In this document: positions 11,931 through 24,960 of the stretch, piece by piece
Layout: each line of letters begins with the position of its first letter
How positions within the stretch are numbered: position 1 is the first letter of the stretch
Assembly (NCBI RefSeq): GCF_011075055.1
Contig: NC_058153.1
Coordinates: forward strand, 1,178,001-1,242,000
Reading direction: 5' to 3'
Length of the DNA stretch: 64,000 nt
Source of the DNA: Mangifera indica
Taxonomy: Eukaryota > Streptophyta > Magnoliopsida > Sapindales > Anacardiaceae
Notes under the pieces: model-generated
Told to the model about the DNA's origin: nothing
The model's database searches: none
What the model saw: the letters and a program-made list of their open reading frames with translations, nothing else
Position numbers and translations under genes: made by a program

Positions 11931-12891
11931 TTATAGCTTAAGACAAGATTGTTTTTCATTCTTGGCATCAACTTTTAATGCCAACCAATCTTTGTGATTT
12001 AACAGACTTGCTACCAACAACTGATTGCAAGATTGATGCTCAAACATCTCACCTTCACATGAGACTGTGGAGTTTCTGAACAGAGCTTTGAGTTTGAAGT
12101 CTCTATTTTTTTTTTTTTCCAACACTCCTGAAAATCATAAAGCAGCAGTAAATGACTAGAGAGTATCAGAAATTTTGCATTGATCAGCATCATAAAAACA
12201 CCCCAGTTATATATATAACATTACTAAGTTGGAATTTGTTAGGATTTCAAGTACAAGGTATGAGACTTGGATCCTATATTGAAAAATATAGACTTCTAAT
12301 GTGAGGTTTATATAGTTTTAGACTCTCTAATAATCTCAACAATTAACTTTTGAGGTGTAGTTCTTTTGAGATTAATATCATTTGGTATTAGAGTCATCAC
12401 TATATCTCCTATACAAGATTTATATTTTCCTATGCAGTCTCACACACACTCTAGGTTAAGTGAATTGAAGTGGGGCTGCTAATCTCACAGAAGACTTCTG
12501 TATAATAATGATATGAAGTTTCAACCACAATAATACAGAACCAAATCTACAGTTTAGATGAAAACTTACTAATTTGGCCTGTGAACTCATAAGAGTTCAA
12601 CAAAGAAGTTTCCTTCAATCTTAACTCTTTAATTTTCGAAAACCTGCGTTGATACCTACAATGAAAAACCCAAAATGATCAATTATTTCTCCAGAACCTG
12701 AACAAAAATCCTCCAAACTCATTATAAAAAGGAAAAAAAATTTAATGCTAGAAGAATAACAAACACATTAGAGCAGAAGGAACCTTCTATGACTCTATAA
12801 CTGTTCTCAGTTTCTTAACCCTATCATTGGCATCCTCCTTGTTAATTCTATATCGCAAACGTTTAACCTCAGTTTCAATGTTAAGGTTTTC
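11931..12891 (-). pseudogene. 3' part of an unrecognised coiled-coil protein gene, probably 5'-truncated
   Basis: Three minus-strand exons join in phase to a stop: 12794-12891, 12570-12655 and 11931-12127 (126 codons in all). Borders are ATAGA|GTCATA, TTGTAG|GTATC, AATTA|GTAAGT and TTTTCAG|GAGTG. The joined product is rich in Lys, Arg, Glu and Leu (TEVKRLRYRINKEDANDRVK, then YQRRFSKIKELRLKETSLLN), consistent with a coiled coil, and ends in SCLKL. Upstream of the first exon there is an in-frame TAA and no AG acceptor or start codon, so the 5' part is missing or its splice site has decayed. The first donor (GTCATA) is weak. An LTR-like sequence lies in the second intron. I cannot assign a family; the agreement of three phases argues against chance. 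Confidence 0.45.
12236..12370 (+). mobile_element. LTR-retrotransposon remnant (LTR end and primer-site-like sequence)
   Basis: The stretch around GGTATGAGACTTGGATCC and AACTTTTGAGGTGTAGTTC is followed by TTTGGTATTAGAGTCATC, which resembles the TGGTATCAGAGC initiator-tRNA-Met primer site that follows the 5' LTR in plant Copia elements. No internal coding region follows. It lies in the second intron of the minus-strand coiled-coil gene, so it could be a solo or truncated LTR. Recognition is by eye only. Confidence 0.4.
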
Positions 12892-12899
12892 AGTTTATG

Positions 12900-14203
12900 A
12901 AGTGATAAGAACCCATATATCAAGAAGACACTTACAGTAAGTATTTAGAATCACAATTCCAGAAAAATTAAAATATGTTTATTAAGAAAACTTTAACCCA
13001 ATGATTATGGATGATCATAAACTAAATGTATAAAAAGTCACTCCAAAAAATAAGTTGAGAAAGTAGGAAATAAGTCAAGTTTGATTACCACAAACGTTAG
13101 CTCGATAAGATTGCAATGTTATTAAAACAAAGAAAATTTCTTTTTTTCATTCAATAATAAAAAATGGTCATGCAGTTTAGAGTTACACAACTCTTATATA
13201 GGAAAAATTATCTTAAACTAAACTAATCATAACAAAATTTTAAAATCAAACAACAAAAGTAAATTAAAATAAGATTTTAGCTCAAAATAAATGTAAACTA
13301 AAATAAATAAAACTAATATTTAAGGCCCAAAACGTAGCCTTATATGAAGATAATAAGTGTTGCCTTCAATCGCATTACCCATAGCAAATTAAACCCAAAT
13401 TGCACATCCCCTTTGTACTTTGGCGTAATTGTTCTCAATCTTGATTTTCTTGAATTTGAATAATGTTTTTAAGGCTTTGTGATTCCTCCAAACTGTCTAA
13501 ATCATGTTGCACATGACACTTGCCCAAGTATCCTTAATTAGCCCAATCAACACTTCTTTTATGCTCTTAGCTTTGACCCTTGTTATTAGTCCACTCTTGA
13601 TGCACAAAAGATTATTGGAGCTGCCTTGTCATCCTCATGATTACCATCTTGATTTCCATCATGAAGCTTCAAGATGGTCTCCAAGTTCCATTGATTTAAA
13701 AGTTGATTTGTTGTGGATTAAAAGTATTTAAGACATGATAGTTCAGACGACTTTCTATGCAAGACAAAACAGCAAGATCGGAGCAGATCGGGGACTGGTT
13801 GAAGATACGGGAGAAGAGCTCAATCTCGGCAACATTGTTATTTATACGCTTCATCATTAAGAGAAAAAAGGATGGTTTGCTTTTCCGGGAAACAATTGTG
13901 CAGGGCAACAACAATGTTATTTATATGCTTCATCATCTCTAAATATTCACATCTTGGCTCATGAAAACAGTGGGGTTCGGATTTAAGCATTCAGAGCATG
14001 GCTTTAATTGTATCAACCAAAATTTGTTGTCAGCTGTACCTTGATAAATGGAGCATCTTGAGCACAGAAAATAATTCAAGCATCTGGAGCACAGAAGTAA
14101 TTTATACAGAACCACCAATTCTAGCTCACTTAAGCTGAATCCTGACTGATTAAAAAGCCAATACCAAACTTGCTCCGAGCCTCTAAAATACCATTCAAAG
14201 ATG
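12900..14203. other. Intergenic region, no gene recognised
   Basis: AT-rich sequence with short open frames on both strands that do not resemble known proteins. The stretch 13360-13720 is less AT-rich and may be an old retroelement fragment, but no diagnostic motif is visible. The right edge is the target duplication of a MITE. Confidence 0.55.
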
Positions 14204-14211
14204 GGTTGAAT

Positions 14212-14388
14212 ACGAGCAATGCTAATGCGATATACACCCAATTTTAAATATCAAATTATGTATCAAAATAATATTTCATCATATGATTAAATATTATTTT
14301 ATCCTTAATTTAAAATCATTTAATCATATAATAATACATAATTTAGTTTTCAATTAAATACTAAAAAATAAATGCTCATAGTTTTATT
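14212..14388. mobile_element. hAT-like MITE, copy 2 (177 bp), just downstream of LEUNIG
   Basis: A perfect 8-base duplication (GGTTGAAT at 14204-14211 and 14389-14396) flanks the element. The left end ACGAGCAATGCTAATG and the reverse complement of the right end AATAAAACTATGAGCATT are imperfect inverted repeats, and the core (ATTAAATATTATTTTATCC, AATTTAAAATCATTTAATCA) matches the copies at 653 and 26096. It lies about 275 bases past the LEUNIG stop codon, near or inside the 3' UTR. Confidence 0.8.
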
Positions 14389-14663
14389 GGTTGAATATAT
14401 CTCCAAGCAACCGAATTGACAGCCCAAAGGAACATGTAATTCCTTAGGAGTACAAAACATTACAAGCAGGGAGTCCACATCTTTTCTCCAGAGTAAAATA
14501 ACAGCAATACAACAGACTGAGGTTAGTGCCTAGGGTTACAAGGGGCCGTGGGTAGAGAACACAAAATGGGATCAGTCAACTAAATCAAGCACAACTACAA
14601 ACATTTTGATTGACACTGATTAAAAAGTTTACTAGTATAACAAGAGAGGTTACTTGGATCACA

Positions 14664-17600
14664 TCACTTCCACAACTTGACAAACTTGTCGTGACTAGCC
14701 GATGCTACTAATCCTGTTGCAGTTGATACAGCCAAGGCGGCAATCAGTCCTTCATGAGCTGGGAGTGTCATAGTCTTGTTCTCACTCATGTTCCAAAGTT
14801 CCAAAGACTGCAACAGAAGCACACAGTAGAATGTGAAAGAAAGATGTTGAACCATCAATTATGATCATCAAATATTGATTGTCCATCCATGCACTACTAT
14901 TTGGCAATCATATAGATTTGTTTTGCTAATTTCAAGAGCAGTCTAGAAACACAAAACCCAGCTGAACTATTAAAAGTTACCTGGTAACAGCCAATCACCA
15001 GCAGCGAAGGATAGGAAGGATGGAAGACGCAGGAGTGGAATTTGTTGCCATTGCAGCTCAATTCATGAACACATTCTCCATCACTTCCTGACCCGAATGT
15101 CCAGACTCTAACAGAGTCCTCACTGACAGATGCTAGAAACTCACCAGAAGGATCCCAGCATACAGAATGGATTGGTTTTGTATGTCCCTATATTTACAAT
15201 CCGCATCAGCCACACTCCCTTCTATATCACATTTGCACATACATTTTTTCTCTTCATTCACAACTAGAAGTTACAATCTGGAGACCACTTTTTTTGGTTT
15301 TCTAAATTTACAAGATTTTCTTTCCATATCGGTTGTTGATACATGAGCTAGTGCCCAAATTTTTGGTGTGAGAATGGTTTGTCTATCCAGGACTAAATCA
15401 GGTTTAATACATTTCTAATGCAGCATTAATTTCAACTGACCTGTAATGAAAGCCGACAAACTTGTGTTTCCACATCCAGGATAGATACAACATTCTCTGC
15501 AGCTGCAGCAAGATATCTTCCAAGATGGGGTTGAAATCTCATCTGAGCCGTACCACCCTAAATCATGTGAAAGTATTAATATTGAACAGACAAAGAACCA
15601 AATGAATATCATCCATATCAAACATATTTCATTGTAATCATCAACCAATAGGCAACAAGATTCTACCTTAAAAACTCTTGCACAGCTACCATTGTTAATA
15701 CTCCAGTACCGTATTTCACCATCCCCATCACAAGAGCAGATGAGATCCTCTTTATTGGGGTGGAAGTCTAGTGACATAACCGAAGCAGAATGCCCCACAA
15801 AAGTACGAAGTGAAAATCCAGGCTGCAGAAAACATCATAAACAAAGGCACAAAATAATTAATGAGTATGCAACACTTACAAATTTGAAAACCAAAATGAG
15901 AAGACAAAATGCAACATTTAACTACATATGCATCAACTTTTGATATGCCAGAAAATATAATTATTCCAACTCCGGAAGAACATAGCAAAAGTTAACATCA
16001 ACAAAGACAAGCCTCTTACATTCATATTTATAACAATAAACTCCATCGCTTCTAACATCATAACCAAATTTAGTGCAGATACATCTTTTCAAAACATTAT
16101 ATATAATGAAATGAAAATTCATAACATAAATACAAACCTATAATTGAAAAAATGACAAGTAAAGACAATTTAATTAGTTCACTAACATTGTCAGCATCCC
16201 AAACCCTAACAGTTTTATCAAATGAAGATGTTGCAAGACGTGGCATGCTGGGACTGAAACGAACATCGGTAATCAAAGAAGAATGCTCTTCAAGATTTGT
16301 TTTCGACTTTAAAGTATCAGTGTACCACAACACAGCCTGCAAAACCAGTATTGAAACATATCAGCATCCTGTTCGTTTCCTTCCTACCTTTTGATATCCT
16401 TTGGAGAGGGTTAAATTTATCAAGTGATCTAAGCCACATTCTTTCTTTGTTAGGCACATCAGCCGAACATTTTGAATATCAATTAGGTAGGTAATAAGTT
16501 AATTATTTGATATTTAGAAGCATTGATTCTCCCAGCAACATTTATTGCTCATATTAGACATGGATTCACCCTATTTTTTTAAACTTAGTAGAGGAAATAA
16601 CACCATACTTTCCAAACTGACCTTCTTGTCATGGCCACCAGTTGCAAGCAGCTTGCCATCTGAAGAAAAGTGACAACAGACAACTTTGCTAGTGCTAGCT
16701 CTAACAGAAGTTACTTCTTTAAATGAGAACCCTGATGCCAAAATGCATAAGCTGCATGCTTAGTGTGAATCATAAGAGAAAAATAAACCAAACATGACAG
16801 AAATTTGCAATATTAATTATTTTTCACTAGCATTATGATTCTTAGAGAGTCCTACATGATGTTTACACACATTATCAGCAGACAAAGGATTACAATATCA
16901 ATGACTGTTTTCATATATTATAAATAATAAACAAAACATTTATTAAAAAATTAGCAAGTAATTATTTCAGGAGAACACAAATTTATTATACATAAGAAGC
17001 AACCCTAAATTGACAGCCTCAACCAAAGAGTATGTGAAACAATAAAAGCCAGTGAGGAAAAAGATCACTAGGGAGGTATCTACCTAGAGTACAAAAGATA
17101 GCCAGCCATGAGAAACGTAAATGCAAGAAAAAGAAAATAACCATTATAATAGAAATTCACAAAAAATTGTGAGCAAGCCATGAAAATTAGAATAACCACA
17201 GATCTTAACAGCTGAGATATATTGAATAACTCCATGCTACAAGAACCCAAGAAAAAGCAAACAATAAAACTGGAGATGACAAGCTTCTGGAAGATTCCTC
17301 ACAAACTATATCCAGTGTAAAAGGTTTGCATTCACACACCTTGGCTGACATCCATAGCACGGCCACCAGGATCTCTGGGGTCTGTATCATCATGGGATAA
17401 AAAAGACTCAACATTACCATCAAGGGAACCATCCTCCACAAAACGGTCAATATCAGCCTGCAATTCAAGATCTTTATCATCCCACTGCCAAAATGGAATG
17501 CCAATGAGAATTATGCAAGGAATGTGAAGACCTTAAACCTCTACAACAAGATATGAGGTGCACTCACCAATTGGTTTGATGGTGACATAAGTGTACCAAC

Positions 17601-20329
17601 ACAATCAGTGCCAAACATCATCAAAGGCTTGGAAGAACCACCATTATGTGGCAAAGCAGGCATTGAAATCACATCTCCAGGGGTGTGGGTTGATGGTGTT
17701 GAAGGAGCTGAACTTGGGGAGGGTCCCGCTGTATTAGCAGTCCCAGAGCTATTGGCTGCACCTGAAGATGAACCCGGCTGTTTTCTCTTTCTTCCAGTCT
17801 GGTTTTTTGGAACCTTAAAATGCATTAAGAGAAGCCATGTTAGAAACCTGACCAAAGTTCTTAAAAGGCTCAGCAATACTCAAATCACTTACCCCCTCTG
17901 AGTTTCTGCAGAATAACTAACTGACCCATTTTTTTGAACATGGAGCCGAAATAATCCATCATTACTTAATATCTTTTTTGATTATTTGGTAGTTTAAACA
18001 GAATTTATTATCTGACATAGGTAATTATTAGCTTTCGAGTTCACAAAAAAAGTTTCCCAAGCTACTTGTAATCTTGAGGAATGGGGATAATAGAATTTGA
18101 GATCAATATAGGCAGGAAATTAGAGGGAGGCCTAGTATTGGGTACAGAGAAATAAAAATAGTGCATCAAGTTGCATATGTTTACCAATACTCAAAAGCAC
18201 TGAACTTTAAGAAATCAAAGAAACAGCATAATTTGACAATTCTCAAGGGCATTCTAAGATAAAAAGATGAATAGTTTTAATAAATTGGTAAAACTGAGCT
18301 GCCTAAATGAAGAAAATTCTGTACTAATTCTGAACACAATTTAATAATGGTTGGAAAGAGCTATAAGAAATGACAGACCTGATCATTTCCTCGATAGGAG
18401 TTTGAAATGCTACCATCAACGGTCCCACTGCCAGTGGTCCCCATTTTATCTTGTTGATGAAGATTGTGATTAGAACTCTGTGATTGCTGATTTGTTAGTG
18501 GCTGCTGTGGATTACTGTTCTGTTGCTGTTGTTGTTGCTGCTGCTGCTGTAACTGAGCCATTTTTAACTACATGTAAACAAAACCCATTTCAGTAAATTT
18601 GAAGGGACAAAAGGGTATATGGGGAAGCATAATGCTGCAAGATTAACACCTTCATTAGCATATCAGTATCTCCTCGAGGCAGTAGAGGGCCACCAGTTTG
18701 TAAAGGTGATCCAACATTTGGTACCACATCACCAACAGAATTTGAAAGACCCTCCTTTCCAAGGCCCATATTCCGATTGTTCAAAATCATTCTAAGTCTT
18801 CTACTTTCATCACTAGCAGATGGCGAAGTCAGATTTTGTTGCACAAGCATAAGTTGTTGCTGGTGTTGTGGTGTCAACATCTGAAGTTGATGAAAAGGCT
18901 GAGGAGACTGTATAAAGGGTTTTTGCTGCTGAAGAAGCCCAGATGATCGTAGTTGTTCCAGACCCTAACAAAGGAGGTAAAATGTAAAAAACTGACAATG
19001 AAAAATGAAAAACTACAATTTACCACTGAGTAATTAAAAGCAGAAAATACTTTAGACCAAGAAAGAAAAGTATTTGAGTTTCTTATGAAGATAAAAATAT
19101 GCTCCATCATAGAAATCTTACCGTGAGCGGCCATCCCTTTAAAGTTAAATTGTTACCACCTTGATTTGATCCTGAAACAAATATAAAGTTTCATGTTAGC
19201 CATGAAATTACATTTACCATAAAAACAAAATTAATTAACACCCAAAATCCTGCAATAATGCAAGACATGCAATAAAAGAACAATCATGATGAGAAGTCAA
19301 ACTGTACTAAAAATATGATAATGATATTCCGAAGGACTGATGAAAGTTATCTCGAACATCTTATATAGAGAAAGGCCTGAAGCAAAGCATACCAGGAATG
19401 CCTATTAATGATCCTTCTGGACCTGCTGCTCTAGGATTCAATACTGGATTAATCTCACTCTTTATGTCCTAAATTCAGATATAATTCAGAAAAGAGAATA
19501 CAAAAATTATAAAAAAAAAAAAAAAATAGGATTATTCATATGTAAATAACTTACTGGTGTGGACCCTGGCAGTTGTTGATTCCGTGCTTGAACTTGTGGA
19601 GACATACTGCCTGCTGTACCATGGAAAACTTGCCTGAAATCAAACAGTATATTCTCTATGAGTTTAATGACAGCCACAGATTATATGATCAAACGCTACA
19701 CTGAATCCCTCAACAGATAAGCAGTTCATTTGGAAATCAAAGGGATGAATGCATTTCCAACTTTGATTTACAGCCTTTGACCATCAAAAACAAATTTGGG
19801 ATGACATCATTGAATCATAATTTCTCTACTTCCTACATCTATCCTCTGATTTCAAGTCCTATGTACAGAAAATTCAATTCTTTGTAACTAGAAACTCTTC
19901 AAGTATGAGATTCATAAGAAGTAAATTTTAATAGAGACACACCCTGAAGGCTGGCCGGTAGCAGCTGCTGACTTCAATATAGAAGCATGATTTGGATCTA
20001 GAAGCTGGCCCATATTCTCACCAAATCTTTGCTGTAAAAGATTTCCCAAAGATCAACCACTGTGTGAAATAAAAAGGCACAAAATGCATAAAAGGAAACA
20101 TAAAAATTGATAACAGTGCACCACCTTCATAGCTGCGTCATCCAAAGAACTGCTATGCAGTGGCAGTTTTAATCTTTCCTCATACATCTTTGTAGCCAAT
20201 GCATTTGCTGTTCCAGGGTTCTGTCGCATTAGAGGGTCATTTCCTACAAGCCCATTAGTAGCACCATTTAGGAGATGGGGTCCATCCCTTCGCTGTGGCT
20301 GCTGTTGCGGCTGGGGTTGCTGAGGCAGC

Positions 20330-20361
<32 letters not shown>

Positions 20362-23300
20362 CTGTTGCTGTTGCTGCTGCTGTGCATGTCTCTGCAATAG
20401 AAGCTGTTGCATCTGCAATTGTTGTTGTTGCTGTTGCTGTTGTTGCTGTGGTTGTTGGGGTGGTGGTTGCTGCTGCTCTCGTGCCTTAATCAATTGTGTC
20501 TGCAATTCAATGTTCCATAAGCTTCCAAAGAGATCCTTAAAAAATTTTTATACAAAAAAAATTCAACAAAAAAACCTTCTTAGAAATAGCACCCAAAGGT
20601 TAGCCTCCAAAATATTTCAAGGTCAAAGGGGCTCGTATACCATTCAGACAGCCCCACAAATGAACAAACCGACTTTCCATGATGAAAAGAAGCCCTAACA
20701 TGGGCAATATTAACCTCCTAGCAGTGGCCATCCATAAGAAGTATGATACAACATGGCAGACAAAGAGCACATGGCCTTCAATACAAAGCTTAAGGCTCCT
20801 AAACCCCCACAACAGGAGCTACATTATTCATATCAAGAAAAAAATACATTTATGAAGTGACTCATCAAGGTTCCTCAAACATTTCTAGAGGCAACCTACT
20901 CAAAGGATTTGTATGAGTAAAAGGTTAAAAGGCAGAGGAGGTCAGATGATAACAACTCTTTCAACTGCTATTTCATCATCTACTCATCTGTGATCCCGGG
21001 AAAGAAAAAGTCATAAAATCAAGGAAAAGTGAGGAATCCTAACAAAAGGCCATAAATGAAGCAGTAAAAAAGCAAAACCATATATGATTAGAAGTGTTTA
21101 ATTAAGGCTTCACAGATTATTAATAGCCCCTCATGAATTGTTAATATTCTAGTCCAGGACTATGCAAGACATGCATGCAGACACACATCCAATTCACGCA
21201 TTAATTCCCTGGGATTAAAGACAATTTATCAAACAAGTGTAGGGAAGAACCAAACCAGACCTTTTTCTCTGCTTGATGAGAATTTATCTGACACTTTCAA
21301 CATCACTATAGTAATGCTGGACTTGACAATAGTTAAAAAGAAAATATAAAAACTTTAAACACTACAAAATCACAAATTTTTTAAAGGAAATCCTTCAATA
21401 CCCTGGACCAGATTACTAATTTTAAAATGGTCAAATGACTATTTCCTACCCAAGGTTTGGTGCAACCCCAGCCTCTCACCCGCTAACTATCGAAAATCCA
21501 AATGCCCGTTCATTTAATAAATTTCACTGTTATTGTCATTTAACAGAAAAAATTAAAAATTTACTACATTTCCACCCGCAGATTTAAAAACTAACATTCT
21601 CCCACCCAAAATTTGCAAAACTTATATTTCCCACCCTAGGATTTTTCCAGCATGCTGCTGGCGGCTGGAAACAACGGCTACGAGGGCATTCTCCCTCCCT
21701 CTCAGCTTCTCTCTTAGTCCTATTCGACTGTCACCGACCGACAAAGACGAATCGTTCATCTGAGATGAACACGCGATTCATCTTCATCTTTGATGAAGAC
21801 AAATTGCATCTTTATTTAGAGATGAACAATTCATCTTCGTAGGTCGGTGTCGATCGAAAATTAAGCGCAACTGAGAAAGAAGCTAAGAGGGAGGGAGAAT
21901 ACCACCATCATCTCCGACAATGGTGGCTAAAATATCCCTAAGGAGAAATGTTGATTTTTCATAAGGGAAAATTTGTTAGTTTTTAAACTGAGAGAAGAGA
22001 AATATGATAAATTTTTAGTCTTTTTTAAATATATTAATAAATGATAATTTTACCCTGATAGTAACAATAAAACTTAACAGATGGGTGCGTATTTAGATTT
22101 TCGATAGTTAACGGGTAGAAAGTTGAGTTTCTATGAAGCCTTAGGTGGGAAATAGTCATTGGGCCTCTTAAAATTATGTCATGAACAGTAAATAGCATTG
22201 AACAAATTAGATTTATACCCGATACACATAGAAATTGAAGCAACAGCTAGAACTAGAGTGCAACAATGCTGATTGACAATGGCCACAAAACTACAGAGTT
22301 GGTAAGGAGTTTAGCCCACTATAGAAATCATACGAAGTTAAGAAGATGATCAAGGAAAACTGGAAAGGCGAAAGAATTCCAAAATAAACCAGTTAGATGG
22401 AACAAACCTCGATATAAGAGGCAGCAACCTCTGAATGTTTCTCATTAGTCCTAGCAATAAATATATCCCAGAAAACAGACCACCATTCAAAGAGAAAACC
22501 ACCAGGAGCATCAATCGCTGAAAATCCATGCACATGAAAAACAAATGAAGATATCAATAAAATTACAAAAAATAATTATATAAATAATGAAGGGAAAATA
22601 GGAGGGAAGGAGTCACTGGAACCAAGAAAAGGCTTTCATGTTCCCTAGCATTTGTGCTAAACTTACCAACAGGATCAGACGACACTTTCCCTTCAGCTTG
22701 AAAAGCCTGGGCAGAAGCCTTCAAATCCCTCTTCACTAAATAATCATGGATATACACATCTAACCTGTTGTTTCAAAATACAACCGACATATTGCATTAC
22801 TCAAGAAGTGAACGAATTATTACATTAGAAGAGATTTTAAATAAATATATCACATCGAAAGAAAACAAAATATAAAAAAATATAATTTACTTTTAAAAGA
22901 ACAATATTTTGATACAACAGTTTTTTTTTTTTTTTAAATCAAAACAAATGAAAAAATTATAAGGTATTTTGAGCTAGATATATTCTCACAATAAATCTTT
23001 AGAACCCCATAATGCTTCAAAAAAAGAAAGGAAAAAGAAACCAGAAGCATGGCAAGTAAATATCGCCTGATTGAAGCCCCAAAAAGAATGAAAGAAACCG
23101 TGAACCCTAAATTAAGGTGCAAGAACATGTCATGAAAAAGCTCCAAAAGAACAGAACTTGAATCCAAAAATGATAAAGAGAAGAAAAAACTCACAAACCC
23201 AGAACCCGAATACCGAAACCCAGATGGAAGAATGAGAAATGAATAACAAAATAGAAAAAAATACTCACATTTTATCAGCTTCCCAGTTGGTTTGAGACAT
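14664..23300 (-). CDS. LUG: Transcriptional co-repressor LEUNIG
   Basis: LEUNIG is a nuclear Groucho/TLE-type co-repressor that works with SEUSS to repress targets such as AGAMOUS and acts in flower and leaf development. Eighteen coding exons join in phase: 23269-23300, 22667-22764, 22408-22517, 20125-20499, 19943-20031, 19555-19633, 19393-19468, 19122-19171, 18650-18964, 18379-18567, 17568-17813, 17340-17484, 16622-16731, 16187-16336, 15667-15822, 15441-15557, 14981-15187, 14664-14807. The product is 895 aa; Arabidopsis LUG is slightly over 900. The LUFS/LisH region spans about 1-88 ([11 protein letters not shown], then [18 protein letters not shown]). Gln-rich tracts fill about 85-150 and 411-440, a basic GRKRKQ motif starts at 478, and WD40 repeats fill about 605-895, ending FVKLWK. 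All introns are GT-AG. A TTCAG just before the ATG allows a 5' UTR intron. Intron 3 (1,908 bases) holds a foldback transposon. The paralogue LUH is less likely, given the LUG-like Gln-rich middle. Confidence 0.95.
20314..20470 (-). repeat. CAG/CAA repeat coding for polyglutamine in LEUNIG exon 4
   Basis: On the minus strand this is a run of mixed CAG and CAA codons giving several Gln blocks, the longest about 18 residues, interrupted by [12 protein letters not shown] and by [18 protein letters not shown] proteins of other plants have Gln tracts at the same place but of different length. The mix of codons slows slippage compared with a pure CAG run. On the plus strand the same bases give a meaningless Ala/Val-rich frame. 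Confidence 0.9.
21429..22165. mobile_element. MULE-type foldback element in LEUNIG intron 3 (737 bp)
   Basis: Left end GGTCAAATGACTATTTCC matches the reverse complement of the right end (GGCCCAATGACTATTTCC), and the inverted similarity continues through ACCCGCTAACTATCGAAAAT. The 9-base flanks are TTTTAAAAT (21420-21428) and TCTTAAAAT (22166-22174), one mismatch. It belongs to the same family as 9371-10304. The core has GATGAA/TTCATC hairpin-forming tracts in place of GACGAAG. It lies wholly in the 1.9-kb intron, so splicing can remove it. Confidence 0.88.
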
Positions 23301-24950
23301 ACTGAATCAACCACACTTAACAAAAACAGTCAAAACAGTAATGTTAGATTCTAAGATACTAACTTTGTGCGGCCTCTAAATTACAAAGCAGAAAAGGCCA
23401 AAAAAGAAAAAGAAAACAAAGCTACTTTATCTTGATAGCAGCAAAGAGAAGCACAAAGAAAAGCAGTGGCGTTAGAGAGAGAAGAATCTATGTGAAGGAA
23501 TACAAGAAACAGAGCTCTCTAATTTTAGCAAATTAAATTCAACAAAACAAAAAATGAAATATATATCATTAATAACTGCAATAAATAGAGAAATCAGAAA
23601 AATGTTTCTTTGTTTGAGAGCTTTTTAATTCACTTTTATTTTTATTTTACTGTAGATCTGCTTTGATGGATTGCCGGATTCAGTTGCTGTTGCAGATATA
23701 TCATCATGCTTTTCAGCTTTTAATTTACCGAAAAGGCCCTTCAATTTGTCTAATTTTCTGTCTTAAGGCCGTCACTTAAGGGCAACTTTATTTTTCAGCT
23801 GAACCGCCAATTTTTATTGTCTTTATAAATTCAGGATTTCTAGTTTTCTGTATTTTCCTACTGAGGGCTTTTATTTTATAATAATTTAATTTTTACTTCC
23901 TTGTTTTTAATTTATGATCGTGCATAGCCTACCAACCGGTTACAGTGACCGCATTTGGAAACGGGTTGGTAGGGTTGGCTTTCTTTCGCACTTAATAGTG
24001 TTTAAATAAGATTGCTTCGAATTTGATTTAATTTTATAATAATTAATTTAAATTTGTTTAAATTAATTAAATATTTTATCAAAAAATTATTAATAAAATA
24101 AATTATAAATAAAAATTATTAATAATAATAAAATTAATAATATTATCGATAAAATAAATAATTTTATTAAAATTTTAACTCGAAATTAACTTAACCCAAG
24201 ACCAACAACAAAGTTAATTACTTAGATTAGGGATAACAATAGAAAAATAATCTCAATTTTCATCCCTGTTTTCGTAGGAGATATTAATCTTTGTCTCCAT
24301 TACGGGGATAAAAATGATTTTCTATTTTCTCCCGTTGAAAAAAAATCTCTCCTCTATCCCCCCTTATCTCCACTGGAAAAAATCTCTTTTCCTTATTTAT
24401 TAGGAAAATAATAAAACTATGTATACCTATTTTTTTGGTTCATAAATATACAAATTACTTTAATATATATAATAAAAATCTAAATAAATTTAAAAAATAT
24501 AAATAATCTAAAATTATAAAAATATATTACTATTTTAAATAAATATATTAATATAAAAAAATAAAAACAAAGAACAGAGAAAAAAGGGCATATATCCTTA
24601 TCTTTCTTCCGTCCCTAATTATAAAATTTTTTTTATACCTATTATTAGAGTTAAAAAGGTTCAAAATCCTTAAAATTGAAATAAAATTATCATCTCGACG
24701 TGTAAGGTGATCCGGCAATATCGGTGGGTAGTCTACATTAATTATTAACTGTATTTTTTTCAAATAATTTTTCCTTAAGTGAAACCGTTTCGTCTGAATC
24801 AACTTTCCTTTTCAAGTTTTTCTTTCCTTGAGGAAACAAACTTATATGTATTCTCAAATATTCTATATTCTACCCCTTAATCAATAGGTATTCACAATAT
24901 TATTTTTGCTCTTTAGTTACTTCTATAAACCAGGTTCGGTGAAGGGCTAA
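23301..24950. other. LEUNIG 5' UTR and promoter, then AT-rich spacer
   Basis: The first 350 bases or so (to about 23640) are the 5' leader and proximal promoter of the minus-strand LEUNIG gene, purine-rich on the plus strand. From about 24000 the sequence is very AT-rich (AATTTAAAT and TAATAATAA runs) and holds no recognisable gene. Confidence 0.6.
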
Positions 24951-24960
24951 TAAAAAAAAA

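Noticed and set aside
20295..20489. Plus-strand Ala/Val-rich open frame opposite the LEUNIG exon.
   Set aside because: It is the reverse reading of the CAG/CAA glutamine tract and has no independent support.
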